Below are positions 1 to 9,557 of a stretch of 64,000 nucleotides of DNA, one piece after another (position 1 is the stretch's first letter; every line of letters begins with the position of its first letter). This DNA is from Saprospiraceae bacterium (lineage in GTDB: Bacteria > Bacteroidota > Bacteroidia > Chitinophagales > Saprospiraceae). Below the pieces are notes generated by a model. That model worked only from the letters and a program-made list of their open reading frames with translations, did no database searches and was not told the DNA's origin. The position numbers were made by a program, and so were the translations under genes. The stretch lies in contig JALHOZ010000010.1 of NCBI GenBank assembly GCA_022842725.1, positions 1 to 64,000 on the forward strand, given 5' to 3'.

Positions 1-1
1 A

Positions 2-1660
2 AACAGTATGGTACAACGTATGGAAGTGGTCAAAGGTCCTGCCTCAACCTTGTATGGTTCGGAAGCTGTCGGTGGTCTTATCAATATCATCACCAAAAGC
101 GTGGATAATGCGCCCAGGTTTTCTTTTGACCTCTCATCATCTCATTACGGAGACGTCAATCTCGATATGGGGACTAAGTTTCAGTTGGGGAAAGCTAAAT
201 CCCTGCTGAGTGCCAATATGTTTTTGTTGGACCACAAATGGGATATCAATAATGACAACTTTACAGATGTGACCTTACAAAAAAGGGTTTCGTTGTTTAA
301 TAAATGGGAGTTCCCGAGAGAAAAAGACAAAATATCATCACTGGCCATCCGTTACGTCTGGGAAGACAGATGGGGCGGAGAGATGTTGTGGAACAAATCC
401 TTTCGTGGTGGCGACAGTGTGTATGGTGAAAGCATCTACACCCACAGATTGGAATTGATCGGAAAATATTCTTTGCCCGTCAAAGAAAATATAGCTTTTT
501 CGTATTCTTACAATTACCACGATCAGAATTCCGTATACGGCAATTCCCTTTATTTGGCCAAACAGCACGTTGGGTTCGGTCAGTTGGTTTGGGACAAAAC
601 CTGGAAATACCACGACCTGATCGCAGGAATCACAGCCCGGTATACCTGGTTTGACGACAATACACCGGTCACAGCCGACAGCGAAAATCTGAGTATCAAC
701 AGACCCGATAAAGTTTTCCTTCCGGGAATATTTGTTCAGGATGAAATATCTTTTACCAAAAAACAAACCTTGCTGGCAGGCATGCGGTATGATTACCACC
801 CTGTCCACGGTAATATTTACACCCCGAGATTGAGCTACAAATGGACACCAAACGAAAACAATACTTTCCGGGTTGGCCTTGGCAACGGATTTCGGGTAGC
901 CAACGTATTCAGTGAGGACCATGCGGCGCTTTCCGGTGCAAGGGAAGTGATTCTGGCGGATGACCTGCAACCGGAAAAATCGTACAACGCCAATATTAAT
1001 CACGTCACAAGGTTTTTCCCGGAGTTTGGATTTATCACCCTGGACTTTAGTGCTTTTTACAATTATTTTACCAACAGAATCATTGCCGACTTTTTTAAAG
1101 AAGACGACAAAATATTTTTTGAAAATCTCAACGGGTACAGTATCAACCGGGGATTGGCACTTAATGCCGAATGCAACTTTGAATCCGGATGGCGTTTTAC
1201 CCTCGGTGGAACATACACCGATATTTTTGTCATCGAGGACGATGTCGTCACCGGACAACAAACCAAAGAACGACAGGCGCTCACTCCTTTTTTTACCGGC
1301 AATGCCATGTTAAGCTATTCGATACCAAAATGGAAAATGACCTTTGACTATACGGCCAATGTGGTCAGTCCGATGCGTCTGCCCATACAGGAAAACGATT
1401 TCAGGTCAGAATATTCTCCCTGGTACAGCTTACAAAATATTCAGTGTACGAAAACCTTTAAAAAAGGTTGGGAATTGTATTTCGGTATCAAAAATTTATT
1501 GAATTTTATTCCTGCTGACCCCATCATGAGACCATTTGATCCATTCGACAAACAGGTCGACATCAACAATCCGAACGGATATACTTTTGATCCTTCTTAC
1601 AGTTATGCTTCGCTACAAGGCATCAGAGGATTTGTAGGTGTTCGCTGGGATTTGTATTGA
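2..1660 (+). CDS. TonB-dependent outer-membrane receptor, C-terminal part (5' end outside window)
   Basis: The reading frame is open to the left edge, so the gene starts before the window; the first internal ATG at base 8 is not the true start. The visible protein begins at the end of the plug domain, with the typical VKGPASTLYGSEAVGG and NIITK stretch. A long series of alternating aromatic beta-strands follows and ends in RWDLY, with a terminal aromatic residue as expected of an outer-membrane barrel. Such receptors import iron complexes, cobalamin or other ligands using TonB energy. The last third has the KNLLNF pattern of many ferric siderophore and vitamin receptors. The substrate cannot be told. 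Family assignment is very secure; specificity is unknown. Confidence 0.93.
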   Translation, partial: NSMVQRMEVVKGPASTLYGSEAVGGLINIITKSVDNAPRFSFDLSSSHYGDVNLDMGTKFQLGKAKSLLSANMFLLDHKWDINNDNFTDVTLQKRVSLFNKWEFPREKDKISSLAIRYVWEDRWGGEMLWNKSFRGGDSVYGESIYTHRLELIGKYSLPVKENIAFSYSYNYHDQNSVYGNSLYLAKQHVGFGQLVWDKTWKYHDLIAGITARYTWFDDNTPVTADSENLSINRPDKVFLPGIFVQDEISFTKKQTLLAGMRYDYHPVHGNIYTPRLSYKWTPNENNTFRVGLGNGFRVANVFSEDHAALSGAREVILADDLQPEKSYNANINHVTRFFPEFGFITLDFSAFYNYFTNRIIADFFKEDDKIFFENLNGYSINRGLALNAECNFESGWRFTLGGTYTDIFVIEDDVVTGQQTKERQALTPFFTGNAMLSYSIPKWKMTFDYTANVVSPMRLPIQENDFRSEYSPWYSLQNIQCTKTFKKGWELYFGIKNLLNFIPADPIMRPFDPFDKQVDINNPNGYTFDPSYSYASLQGIRGFVGVRWDLY

Positions 1661-1818
1661 TAAAAAAATTGGTTTTTAAACCACTCCACCAATCCCGGTC
1701 ATTTTTTCAGCTACTTTGGCTAACGGTACGTGCATTTATATGACATTGAACAGATGTTTCAGGCAACCAACCTGACCATTCCTGCACTACTGTGAGGACA
1801 ACCATTCAATAAAACATT

Positions 1819-4659
1819 ATGAACCAGATGCACATCAAAAGGAAATCGGTACAGATAACCCTCTTCATTTTATTTTTTTTCCACGTTATTTCGAATGCTA
1901 CGACATACACCATGAAGTGTGTCCCGTTTTTTTCTGTAAATTGGGATGATCCGAATTCATGGGTCCCGACAGGAGTTCCCGGTGCGGGTGACGATGTAAT
2001 CATCAATTGTGATAACTCTTTTGTGGTTACTAATGGCGAAATCACCATCAAAACACTTACGGTCGATAAACTAAGCTATATCACTGGCCAGGGAAATATG
2101 ACGATAACGGAAAGAATTGACACAAGGTTTCCTTTTTGGTGGCAAATAACCTTAATCATTGGTCCGAATGCCACCGGATTGATGACAGATGAATTGGGTG
2201 GCCAGTTTGCTGAAGGAATCATTTTTTATAATGACCTTATCGTCAACGGAAGCCTAACCCTTGATTCAAAGGATTGCAGCGGTAGAAATATCACCGTCAA
2301 TGGCACCTTAACCCAAAAAGATGGCGGAATAAATGCAACTATGCTTATTAACCCCACAGGTATAGTCAATATTGACAGCCCGACAAAACCTGTCCCCCTG
2401 AGAACCGTCTTAAATCAAGGCACCATTAACTGGAAAAAAGGAAAAATCATCGCATCATGGGGAGAAATCACAAATGAAGGCACCTTGAACATTGAAAATA
2501 AAAATGCAAATTTTGAGTATAATGGTTTTTTAATTGAATTTCAAATCAACAATTCCGGTACTATTAATATCGCACAGGATGTTGACAGTTTGCGCTTCTT
2601 CACCGCTATGACAAACACCGGAACCATCACTATGACAGGCCCTTCAAAACTGACTGTTGCAGCATTGGATAACGGCGGAACGATCACAGGAACTGAAGGT
2701 TCGTCGTTACATCTGGGCATTGAAAATTTCAGTACAGAATGTTTTATGCGAACCGGGTCAACTTTGGATGTGTCTTCATTTGTCACAGGGCCTACTGTAA
2801 TATTAGAAATACAACAAGGCAGTGATATATCACAAATTCAAAATTTTAATTTAGGTTCAGGACCAATCACCCTGAATGGTGTATTGCCTGCTGCAGCAAA
2901 CTATATCATCAGTGCCAACATTACAACCGGAACAGATCAGAGTTTTACAGGAAATTTTACGCTCAACTACGGATCCTTTACCGGTGATATTGATATATTA
3001 TTTGACATGCCGAATCTTGTGTTAAACGGAGGATATTTTGGCGGTAGTTCTACCGTTACTTTCAGCCCTTCCACGGTTGTTAGTGCCACACAGATTGGAT
3101 TTAACAAAATGGAAAACAACGGTGTGATAAATTTCAGTCCCGAAGGATATATCGCAGGAAACAATGAGGGTATCTTCAATAACGGCACCATCAATACCAG
3201 TGGCCAAAATTTCACCTTATTAGGATTTAATAACAATGAATACACAGGATTGGTGGAAAACAACGGTATCATCAATATCAATTCAAAAACATCCTCCATT
3301 TATGCTAAATTTATCAATTTAGGTACAGTGAATGTAGGCTCAAATGACTCCCTTTCATTTTCCGGAGAGTTGCAGCAACAAGGTATTTTATCCGGTCAAA
3401 GCGGCAGCAAAGTTTCGTTGAGTTATACCAATACCAGCCATACATTTTTTGACGCGGCTGTTACCCAAAACTTAGAAGTATTGGAAGCGTTTTACGGAAA
3501 TGTGACCTTCAGAAGCGGGACCATCCTTCAAAATCTGGGTTCTGTCGTTTCCACATCTTCGACTTTACAGACAAACATCGTCCTTCCTCCGGATTTAATC
3601 TATAAATTTACAAATTCAAAGATCCGTCTGAATACCATTTTTGAGCCAGCCGGTCTTTTTGAAATCGTAGACACCGATATTGAAGGTAGCGGAAATCTGC
3701 GTATCAACGAAACCTTTAATTGGTTTGGTGGCACCCTTGATGTACCGGCTCGTATCAACGGCACAGCATCGGTTTTTGTCCGTGAAAACGTAAAAAGACC
3801 CGTAATTTCTGCGCCTTTTACCAATAATGGTCAGGTCACCTTAAGCGGAGGTATCATCGAAATTAATACCGGATTTTTTAAAAATGTCGGAAAATGGAAC
3901 GTAGATTCAGATCAGGATGTCATTATGGACGGATTTACGTCTTTTACCAATGAAGGTATCTTCTCCATTTGCGCCGAACAACCGATTAAAATCATATTTA
4001 ATGTTCCTTTTATAAACACTGTATCAGGAACCTTTAAAGGAGACGGATCTTATACTTTTAATGCCGGTTTTATCAACGAAGGCACAGTAGCTCCCGGTTG
4101 TTCTCCCGGACGATTATACATAGAAGATGATGCCGAATCTTTAAAAAAGGTAGAAATCGAAGTGGAAGGCCAGGAAAGTGGACAATTTGACGAGTTGATC
4201 ATCAATGGTGACATGGTAGCTGGCGATTTGTTAAAAATTATTGTTCCAAACGGAACCATTGTAAGCGGAAGTTTAAAAATCATTCATACAACAGGTACAT
4301 TTACCGGCCAATTTACTAAGGTCGAAATGCCCGTCAATTACACTTTACAATATTTGCCGGATGGTGTAATGATCACGTCAGACGGATCGGTAAATGTTGA
4401 TGATCAGACAGCAGCAGAATATGGTATAAAAGTCACCCCTACCCTTGTCCAATCAGACTTTGTTGTACACGCAGAAAAATCTCTTCCGGTGGGTTCGGAC
4501 ATACAATTGTACAATATGTTTGGAGAATTGGTTTTAACAAACGCTACTACATCCGCCGGGCCACAAAAAATAGATGTTAATCATTTGGCAAACGGCATGT
4601 ATGTTGTCAAAATAAATAATATTCCATCATGGAGTGCCAAAATCATGATTGTGCATTGA
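1819..4659 (+). CDS. Secreted T9SS cargo protein with G-x-I/N-G repeat (beta-helix-like) body
   Basis: This is a 946-residue protein. A hydrophobic signal segment lies near residues 10-28 (ITLFILFFFHVISNA); the start may be the first Met or Met5. The body is a long run of imperfect short repeats of the type NNGTIN, NxGTI and NEGT, which suggests a right-handed parallel beta-helix or a similar solenoid. The last ~80 residues (from about YGIKVTPTL to KIMIVH) resemble a T9SS type A C-terminal sorting domain, with the NGMYVVKI motif near the end. The protein is probably exported and attached to or released from the cell surface. It lies 158 bases after the receptor gene and ends just before a strong terminator. 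No enzymatic motif was seen. It could be an adhesin; function unknown. Confidence 0.85.
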   Translation: MNQMHIKRKSVQITLFILFFFHVISNATTYTMKCVPFFSVNWDDPNSWVPTGVPGAGDDVIINCDNSFVVTNGEITIKTLTVDKLSYITGQGNMTITERIDTRFPFWWQITLIIGPNATGLMTDELGGQFAEGIIFYNDLIVNGSLTLDSKDCSGRNITVNGTLTQKDGGINATMLINPTGIVNIDSPTKPVPLRTVLNQGTINWKKGKIIASWGEITNEGTLNIENKNANFEYNGFLIEFQINNSGTINIAQDVDSLRFFTAMTNTGTITMTGPSKLTVAALDNGGTITGTEGSSLHLGIENFSTECFMRTGSTLDVSSFVTGPTVILEIQQGSDISQIQNFNLGSGPITLNGVLPAAANYIISANITTGTDQSFTGNFTLNYGSFTGDIDILFDMPNLVLNGGYFGGSSTVTFSPSTVVSATQIGFNKMENNGVINFSPEGYIAGNNEGIFNNGTINTSGQNFTLLGFNNNEYTGLVENNGIININSKTSSIYAKFINLGTVNVGSNDSLSFSGELQQQGILSGQSGSKVSLSYTNTSHTFFDAAVTQNLEVLEAFYGNVTFRSGTILQNLGSVVSTSSTLQTNIVLPPDLIYKFTNSKIRLNTIFEPAGLFEIVDTDIEGSGNLRINETFNWFGGTLDVPARINGTASVFVRENVKRPVISAPFTNNGQVTLSGGIIEINTGFFKNVGKWNVDSDQDVIMDGFTSFTNEGIFSICAEQPIKIIFNVPFINTVSGTFKGDGSYTFNAGFINEGTVAPGCSPGRLYIEDDAESLKKVEIEVEGQESGQFDELIINGDMVAGDLLKIIVPNGTIVSGSLKIIHTTGTFTGQFTKVEMPVNYTLQYLPDGVMITSDGSVNVDDQTAAEYGIKVTPTLVQSDFVVHAEKSLPVGSDIQLYNMFGELVLTNATTSAGPQKIDVNHLANGMYVVKINNIPSWSAKIMIVH

Positions 4660-4701
4660 TAAAAAAGGTGCGGACCAAATCCTTTACCTGACACAAAAAA
4701 A

Positions 4702-4736
4702 AACCTGACAGAAGTACATCTGTCAGGTTTTTTTTA
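4702..4736. terminator. Bidirectional rho-independent terminator
   Basis: An 11-bp perfect stem (AACCTGACAGA at 4702-4712 with TCTGTCAGGTT at 4719-4729) has a six-base loop. It is flanked by an A-run on the left and a T-run on the right. It lies between two convergent genes, the T9SS protein ending at 4659 and the BFN-type nuclease ending at 4756, and can serve both. Confidence 0.92.
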
Positions 4737-4755
4737 TTTTCTATCTATATTTGAT

Positions 4756-5331
4756 TTACAAATTCTTTTTTTCCTGAATAATATCACGGATGATGGCTGC
4801 TTTTTCGTAATCCTCTTTTTCCAGGGCTTCAGCCAAAGACTTTTCGAGGGATTCAATGGACATATTTTCGAGAGAAGGTTTTTTAGGAACGGCGGCGACC
4901 TTACTTTCCTGCTGTGGGTCCTCATCAAGGATGACACCGGCGGATTCAAGAATAAATTCGTAGGTGTAGATCGGACAATTGTACCTTACCGCCAATGAAA
5001 TAGCATCTGATGTGCGTGCGTCTATCTGTAATGTCCTGCCGTTTTGTTCGCAAACCAGTTGGGCATAAAAAATTCCGTCCAACAGGTTATTGATGACGAT
5101 CTCTACCAACTGAATATCAAAGGCATCCAGGGTATTTTTAAACAAATCGTGGGTCAGTGGCCTGTTGGGTGTCATATTCTCCATGGCTACCGCGATAGCC
5201 TGCGCCTCAAATCCACCTATGACGATTGGCAATCGTCTTTTTCCTACCTGTTCACCCAAAATGACCGCATAATTATGTGATTGTGTCACACTATGCGACA
5301 AGGCAATGATATCCAATCTTACTTTTTCCAT
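4756..5331 (-). CDS. Bifunctional nuclease (BFN, DUF151) family protein with C-terminal UVR motif
   Basis: This 191-residue protein has a BFN/DUF151 domain over residues 1-135, including the conserved RLPIVIGGFEA (33-43), PLTHDL (58-63) and DARTSDAISLAVR (104-116) blocks. An acidic linker leads to a UvrB/UvrC-type helical hairpin at about 158-188 (SLEKSLAEALEKEDYEKAA). Members of the family have been reported to have DNase/RNase activity, and the UVR motif normally mediates protein contacts. This two-part arrangement is common in Bacteroidota. A TACCTTTG box (complement of 5353-5360) lies 22 bases before the start, giving a short leader. It follows etfBA on the same strand after 97 bases. The family is clear; the cellular role is not. 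Confidence 0.88.
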   Translation of the reverse strand: MEKVRLDIIALSHSVTQSHNYAVILGEQVGKRRLPIVIGGFEAQAIAVAMENMTPNRPLTHDLFKNTLDAFDIQLVEIVINNLLDGIFYAQLVCEQNGRTLQIDARTSDAISLAVRYNCPIYTYEFILESAGVILDEDPQQESKVAAVPKKPSLENMSIESLEKSLAEALEKEDYEKAAIIRDIIQEKKNL

Positions 5332-5428
5332 CGGGACTATTTACAAACTGTGCAAAGGTACAAATATTCTCTAAAAAAATAATATGTTTCCTTAATTTAC
5401 CAAAAGACAACCTGAAGTTACGACCATT

Positions 5429-6385
5429 TTATTGGTGTGCCTTAAAAGTTTCGACGGCTTTTGTCAGTTTTGGAACGATGTCAAATAAATCTCCGACCAC
5501 GCCATAATCCGCTGCTTTAAAAAACGGTGCTTCAGGATCTTTGTTGATGACAACAATGGTTTTGGAATTGTTGACTCCCGCAAGATGCTGTATAGCGCCT
5601 GAGATACCTATGGCAATGTAGAGATTGGGTTTGATGGCAACACCTGTTTGTCCTACGTGTTCGTGGTGAGGCCTCCATCCGGTATCTGCTACCGGTCTTG
5701 AACAAGCTGTCGTAGCTTGTAATGCTTTGGCAAGTTCTTCGATGATGCTCCAGTTTTCAGGTCCTTTCAACCCTCTTCCCGCAGAAACCACCAATTCAGC
5801 CTCCGGAAGCGGAACGATACCTTCAGAAGTTTTTCTTTCCACTACTTTAACTTTAGCTGCCGGAAGATTAAGGGCGATGTCCTGAGGAGATACATCAGAA
5901 CCCGTTACCACAGGCTGCATACTATTCCCGGCAAGGGTCATGACTGCAACATCCGTGGTTATTTTGTAATGTGCGATAGCTTTACCTGAAAAAACGGACT
6001 TCTGTACAATGAGACCGTTGTCTACCACAGGAACAGCATTCACACCGGTGATGATACCGGCATTAAGTTTTACCGCAACCCCTCCGGCAAAAGATTTACC
6101 ATTGGCCGTATGAGCCAAAACAACGACTTTAGCCCCCAGTTTTTGAGCGGCCTCACTGACCATTGCGGTATACACCTGTGTGTCAAAATCTCCGTTGTAT
6201 GAAGCAACATAAACTTCGTTTGCGCCGTACTTACCTAAAGTCCCGGCATCGGGATTTTGTCCGTAGGTAAGTGCGTGACATGAAACGCCCATGTTTTTGG
6301 CCAACAAACTTCCGAAGTATACGGCTTCAAAGCCCGATTTTTTTATTTTTCCGTTATGATTTTCTACAAATACTAAAACTGACAT
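5429..6385 (-). CDS. etfA: Electron transfer flavoprotein, alpha subunit
   Basis: This is a 318-residue protein. The N-terminal half is the ETF alpha/beta nucleotide-binding-like fold. The C-terminal half carries the FAD-binding region: VSAGRGLKGPENW (about 200-212) and LYIAIGISGAIQHLAG (255-270) followed by NKDPEAPFFKAADYG, the ETF-alpha signature. With EtfB it forms the soluble FAD heterodimer that passes electrons from acyl-CoA and other dehydrogenases to the quinone pool through ETF-quinone oxidoreductase. It lies 18 bases after etfB and is surely co-transcribed. Length and motifs are typical. Confidence 0.97.
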   Translation of the reverse strand: MSVLVFVENHNGKIKKSGFEAVYFGSLLAKNMGVSCHALTYGQNPDAGTLGKYGANEVYVASYNGDFDTQVYTAMVSEAAQKLGAKVVVLAHTANGKSFAGGVAVKLNAGIITGVNAVPVVDNGLIVQKSVFSGKAIAHYKITTDVAVMTLAGNSMQPVVTGSDVSPQDIALNLPAAKVKVVERKTSEGIVPLPEAELVVSAGRGLKGPENWSIIEELAKALQATTACSRPVADTGWRPHHEHVGQTGVAIKPNLYIAIGISGAIQHLAGVNNSKTIVVINKDPEAPFFKAADYGVVGDLFDIVPKLTKAVETFKAHQ

Positions 6386-6403
6386 GATACTTTTTTTAAT
6401 GGT

Positions 6404-7147
6404 TTAAATAACTTTGGCTTCCTCGTGCAACAATCTCACCAGCTCGTCCATATTTTCCGGATCGATCATTTTGACACCTTTTTTCTGAACAGGCAATTCA
6501 AAGGAAACCACGCTCACTTTTGAATCGTAAGCTGCAGGCGGAACAACCACCAGGGGCTTGGATTTTGACATCATAATCCCCTTCATATTCGGAATTCTTT
6601 GTTCTGCCATACCTTTTGCTGCAGAAATCACCAAAGGTCCGGCAACTTCACAAACTTCTTCGCCACCTTCGATCTCGCGGGTCACGGTATAAACACCGTT
6701 ACCTGAGGTTTCCAATTTTGTTCCGTAAGAAATGTACGGAAGATCCATTTGTGCGGCTACCAGTGACCCAAGGACAGAACCATTGTAATCGATGGTTTCT
6801 TTTCCTAACAGGATGAGGTCATAATTTTTTTGTTTGGCAACTTCGACAATCTGAAAAGCAGCTTCATTGCTGTCTGTAGCCTTGGTATCTACCCGGATAG
6901 CATCATTGGCACCTATAGCCAATGCTTTACGGATGATAATATCATTGGAAGCATCTCCGACGGTTATGGTCGTGACATTGCCTCCGTGTTGTTCAACCAA
7001 TTCTATGGCTTTGACCAATGCATACCACTCATCATAAGGATTCATGATAAAGGTGACTCCATCTCCGTTATATTCCTTACCGTCCCCGGAAAATGAAATT
7101 TTGGATGTTGTATCCGGCGTCTTACTGACACAAACTAAAATATTCAT
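6404..7147 (-). CDS. etfB: Electron transfer flavoprotein, beta subunit
   Basis: This 247-residue protein begins with MNILVCVSKTPDT, the usual N-terminus of Bacteroidota EtfB. It contains the conserved ILLGKETIDYNGSVLGSLVA stretch and the later VTREIEGGEE segment of the family. It binds AMP and pairs with EtfA in fatty-acid and amino-acid oxidation. It is the first gene of the etfBA pair. The 180 bases upstream separate it from the divergent TPR-like gene; no clear -7 box was seen for it. Confidence 0.97.
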   Translation of the reverse strand: MNILVCVSKTPDTTSKISFSGDGKEYNGDGVTFIMNPYDEWYALVKAIELVEQHGGNVTTITVGDASNDIIIRKALAIGANDAIRVDTKATDSNEAAFQIVEVAKQKNYDLILLGKETIDYNGSVLGSLVAAQMDLPYISYGTKLETSGNGVYTVTREIEGGEEVCEVAGPLVISAAKGMAEQRIPNMKGIMMSKSKPLVVVPPAAYDSKVSVVSFELPVQKKGVKMIDPENMDELVRLLHEEAKVI

Positions 7148-7265
7148 AGATTAAAATTTTCGTGATTCAATATGTTACAAAACAACATGTGGTAAAAGTG
7201 GTTGAAGAAATGAAGTGAAAACAATGTTTACAGACGACAAATCAAAAACATTTCAACACATTTTA

Positions 7266-7273
7266 TAACTTTG
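7266..7273 (+). promoter_or_regulatory. -7 box for the TPR-like gene
   Basis: TAACTTTG followed by CA matches the Bacteroidota -7 consensus TAnnTTTG. It lies 54 bases before the ATG at 7328. No convincing -33 TTG is present. Confidence 0.45.
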
Positions 7274-7327
7274 CACAAATGTACAAATATTTTCTATTCT
7301 GCAAAAAATAAACTTAAAGTTAAAATA

Positions 7328-7645
7328 ATGACAAGATTGGAGCAACTTGAGAAAATGCATGTTGAAGATCCGAATGATGTTTTTGTGTTTTATGCCCTGA
7401 CCAAAGAGTATGAATATAATGGTCTGGAAGACCTTGCACTACAATATTATCAAAAGCTGATGGACCAACATCCGGACTACGTGGGATTGTACTATCACTT
7501 TGGAAAGTTGCTTGAAAAACATGGCAGACAAGAGGAAGCGCTCACTGTGTATAATACCGGTCTGGATGTCGCAAAACAACAAAACGATACTTTTGCCCAC
7601 GGTGAGTTGTTGAATGCGCGCACCAATCTCGAAATGGACATGTAA
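7328..7645 (+). CDS. Small tetratricopeptide-like protein
   Basis: This is a 105-residue soluble protein. The reading frame extends to 7271, but the ATG at 7328 (MTRLEQLEKM) is preferred because a -7 box lies at 7266-7273. It has three helical pairs with TPR-type spacing: DPNDVFVFYALTKEY, DLALQYYQKLMDQHPDYVGLYYHFGKL and ALTVYNTGLDVAKQQND. Such proteins act as scaffolds for other proteins. It stands 54 bases upstream of the CPBP protease gene on the same strand and may share its transcript. No specific partner can be named. Confidence 0.8.
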   Translation: MTRLEQLEKMHVEDPNDVFVFYALTKEYEYNGLEDLALQYYQKLMDQHPDYVGLYYHFGKLLEKHGRQEEALTVYNTGLDVAKQQNDTFAHGELLNARTNLEMDM

Positions 7646-7699
7646 TCCCTTTTTTATGCCTTTTTTCTGTTTAATTGTCATGAACACCAACAAAATCTG

Positions 7700-8611
7700 A
7701 TGTCTTTGAATCAAAACAAACCTTTATTTTATGAAAATGCTTCTCCCGGTTACAAATTGTGGGTTTTGTTTTTTATCATTATTGCCGCCCTGTTGGTTTT
7801 ATCGTCAGTGTTGTTTTTAATTTCTTCAGCGATGGGTGTCCCCTTTGGAGAAGCTGATACTGAAAAACTTTTTACTGAATATCCCTGGCTACTCAGGCTC
7901 ACCGTGGTATTACAGCACCTGTTATTATTCATTATTACTCCGGTCATATTTATATATCTTTTTTTTGGACGAAAATTTTTTAATTATCTTTCTGTATCTC
8001 CTGTCCGGTCCACAGACATCTGGTATTTTTTGGGATGGCTTTTTTGTTTGTACCCGTTTATGTCTGTCGTAGCCTTGTGGATGAGTTTTTTGCCTTTACC
8101 TGAATGGATGATGATGATGGATGAAGATTATTCAGAGACCTTATCCGGAGTGCTGAAGATGGAACATTTTGGCGATCTGTTGGTCAGCCTCCTGATTGCG
8201 GCCGTTTTGCCGGGTTTGGGCGAGGAATTACTGTTTCGGGGTATCATCCAAAAAGAACTGAGTCGTTTGTTTGTCAATCCACATCTTGCCATTTGGCTGA
8301 CGGCTTTTGTTTTTTCTATCCTTCACTTTCAGGTTACCGGTTTTTTTCCGAAAATGATGATCGGCCTGGTTCTTGGGTACGCATATTTTTTTACAAAAAA
8401 CTTTTGGATTCCTGTGATATTGCACATGATGAATAATGCATTTGCTACCATAGCGCTCTATAATGCTGAGCTTCCTGAAAAATCTGTTGAATCTTTCCTG
8501 AGTTATGATTCAGGTCAAATGATTATATTTGCCGCTTTTGGATTTGCTTCGATAGCGTATTATCAGATGCTTCAGGCAAAATACAGACCTAAAACAAACA
8601 TCAATGGATAG
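7700..8611 (+). CDS. CPBP-family intramembrane metalloprotease
   Basis: This is a 303-residue protein with about eight hydrophobic membrane segments. It carries the CPBP (CAAX protease and bacteriocin-processing, Abi) motifs: EELLFRG with Glu175-Glu176 and Arg180, FSILHF with His209, and LHMMNNA with His242 and Asn246. In the family these residues form the intramembrane metal site. Substrates of bacterial members are mostly unknown; some process prenylated proteins or give immunity to bacteriocins. Its 3' end overlaps the start of cdsA by 8 bases, so the two are translationally coupled. Confidence 0.9.
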   Translation: MSLNQNKPLFYENASPGYKLWVLFFIIIAALLVLSSVLFLISSAMGVPFGEADTEKLFTEYPWLLRLTVVLQHLLLFIITPVIFIYLFFGRKFFNYLSVSPVRSTDIWYFLGWLFCLYPFMSVVALWMSFLPLPEWMMMMDEDYSETLSGVLKMEHFGDLLVSLLIAAVLPGLGEELLFRGIIQKELSRLFVNPHLAIWLTAFVFSILHFQVTGFFPKMMIGLVLGYAYFFTKNFWIPVILHMMNNAFATIALYNAELPEKSVESFLSYDSGQMIIFAAFGFASIAYYQMLQAKYRPKTNING

Positions 8612-9407
8612 AAATGTATTGCGGACCCGTTCGACGACCGCCTTTATTTTTGCAATTATCGTCATCGGAGGACTGCTCGGCGGCAAAATTCCTGCCATGG
8701 TTTTGTTGGGAATTATTGGTTTAGGTTCTTGTGTCGAATATTTAAGGATGACACAAAAAAACAGTATGATAACTTTAAGTTTAGCAGGACTGTTGTTTTT
8801 GGGAGTTTCTGTTTTTTTAGCGCTTCAGCCTGTTCCACAGTTTGTGTTGTATTTGATGATTATTGGTCATTTGGTTTATATTGCGGTATCCGTTATACAA
8901 TTGTGGCGTCCGGTTTTACCCCATTCATCATTTTACCCGGTTCATGTGATATTATATTCCATGTTGCCATTATGGATCGGTATATATGCGATACGGTGGC
9001 TGGCACCTGATGCACATTTTGTATTATACACCTTGTTTTTGATATGGATTTCGGATTCGGGAGCTTATTTTGTAGGTTCTTTATGGGGAAAAAAGAAACT
9101 GTTTGAAAGACTGTCGCCTAAAAAAACGTTGGAAGGATTTTTGGGTGCCGGCGTTTTGACGTTGGTTTTTGCCTGGTTGTTTTCGATGTGGATTCCGGAA
9201 CTCAGTCTGAATCAGTGGTTGATTTTGGGTTTCTGGTCCTGGTTGGTGGGTACCTTCGGGGATTTGTACGAATCATCAGTCAAAAGAACATTCCGGGTCA
9301 AGGACAGTGGTCGTTTTATGCCCGGCCACGGTGGTTTTCTGGATCGGTTTGACAGTTTTTTATTTGTCATCAGTTTTAGCGTCTGGTTGATCTGGCTGGT
9401 GATTTAG
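8604..9407 (+). CDS. cdsA: Phosphatidate cytidylyltransferase (CDP-diglyceride synthase)
   Basis: This is a 267-residue polytopic membrane protein. The CDS family signature is complete at residues 224-250: S-x-V-K-R, then K-D-S-G-R-F, P-G-H-G-G and D-R-F-D. It makes CDP-diacylglycerol from phosphatidate and CTP, the branch point to phosphatidylserine/phosphatidylethanolamine and acidic phospholipids. It overlaps the CPBP gene by 8 bases. Psd, which acts two steps later, lies 8.2 kb downstream beyond a block of minus-strand genes. The assignment is secure. Confidence 0.97.
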   Translation: MDRNVLRTRSTTAFIFAIIVIGGLLGGKIPAMVLLGIIGLGSCVEYLRMTQKNSMITLSLAGLLFLGVSVFLALQPVPQFVLYLMIIGHLVYIAVSVIQLWRPVLPHSSFYPVHVILYSMLPLWIGIYAIRWLAPDAHFVLYTLFLIWISDSGAYFVGSLWGKKKLFERLSPKKTLEGFLGAGVLTLVFAWLFSMWIPELSLNQWLILGFWSWLVGTFGDLYESSVKRTFRVKDSGRFMPGHGGFLDRFDSFLFVISFSVWLIWLVI

Positions 9408-9557
9408 GTGGAAAGGTGCCTGTTATATTTATGATAAAACAAACCGGCAGAAAATAACTCAGGGATAAAAACAACTTTTACAAAAAACGTACATTTTGTT
9501 TTATCGTTTGTATTCATACATCAATTTTATTAAACTCTGCAACATCCGGTTATTTTT

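Noticed and set aside
338-1261. 307-codon open frame on the minus strand inside the TonB receptor gene
   Set aside because: It is the antisense of a clear receptor barrel, and its protein shows no known motif or signal; such frames arise in barrel genes by codon usage.
1670-1683. TGGTTT/AAACCA hairpin after the TonB receptor
   Set aside because: AT-rich 6-bp stem with a two-base loop and no following T-run; too weak for a terminator.
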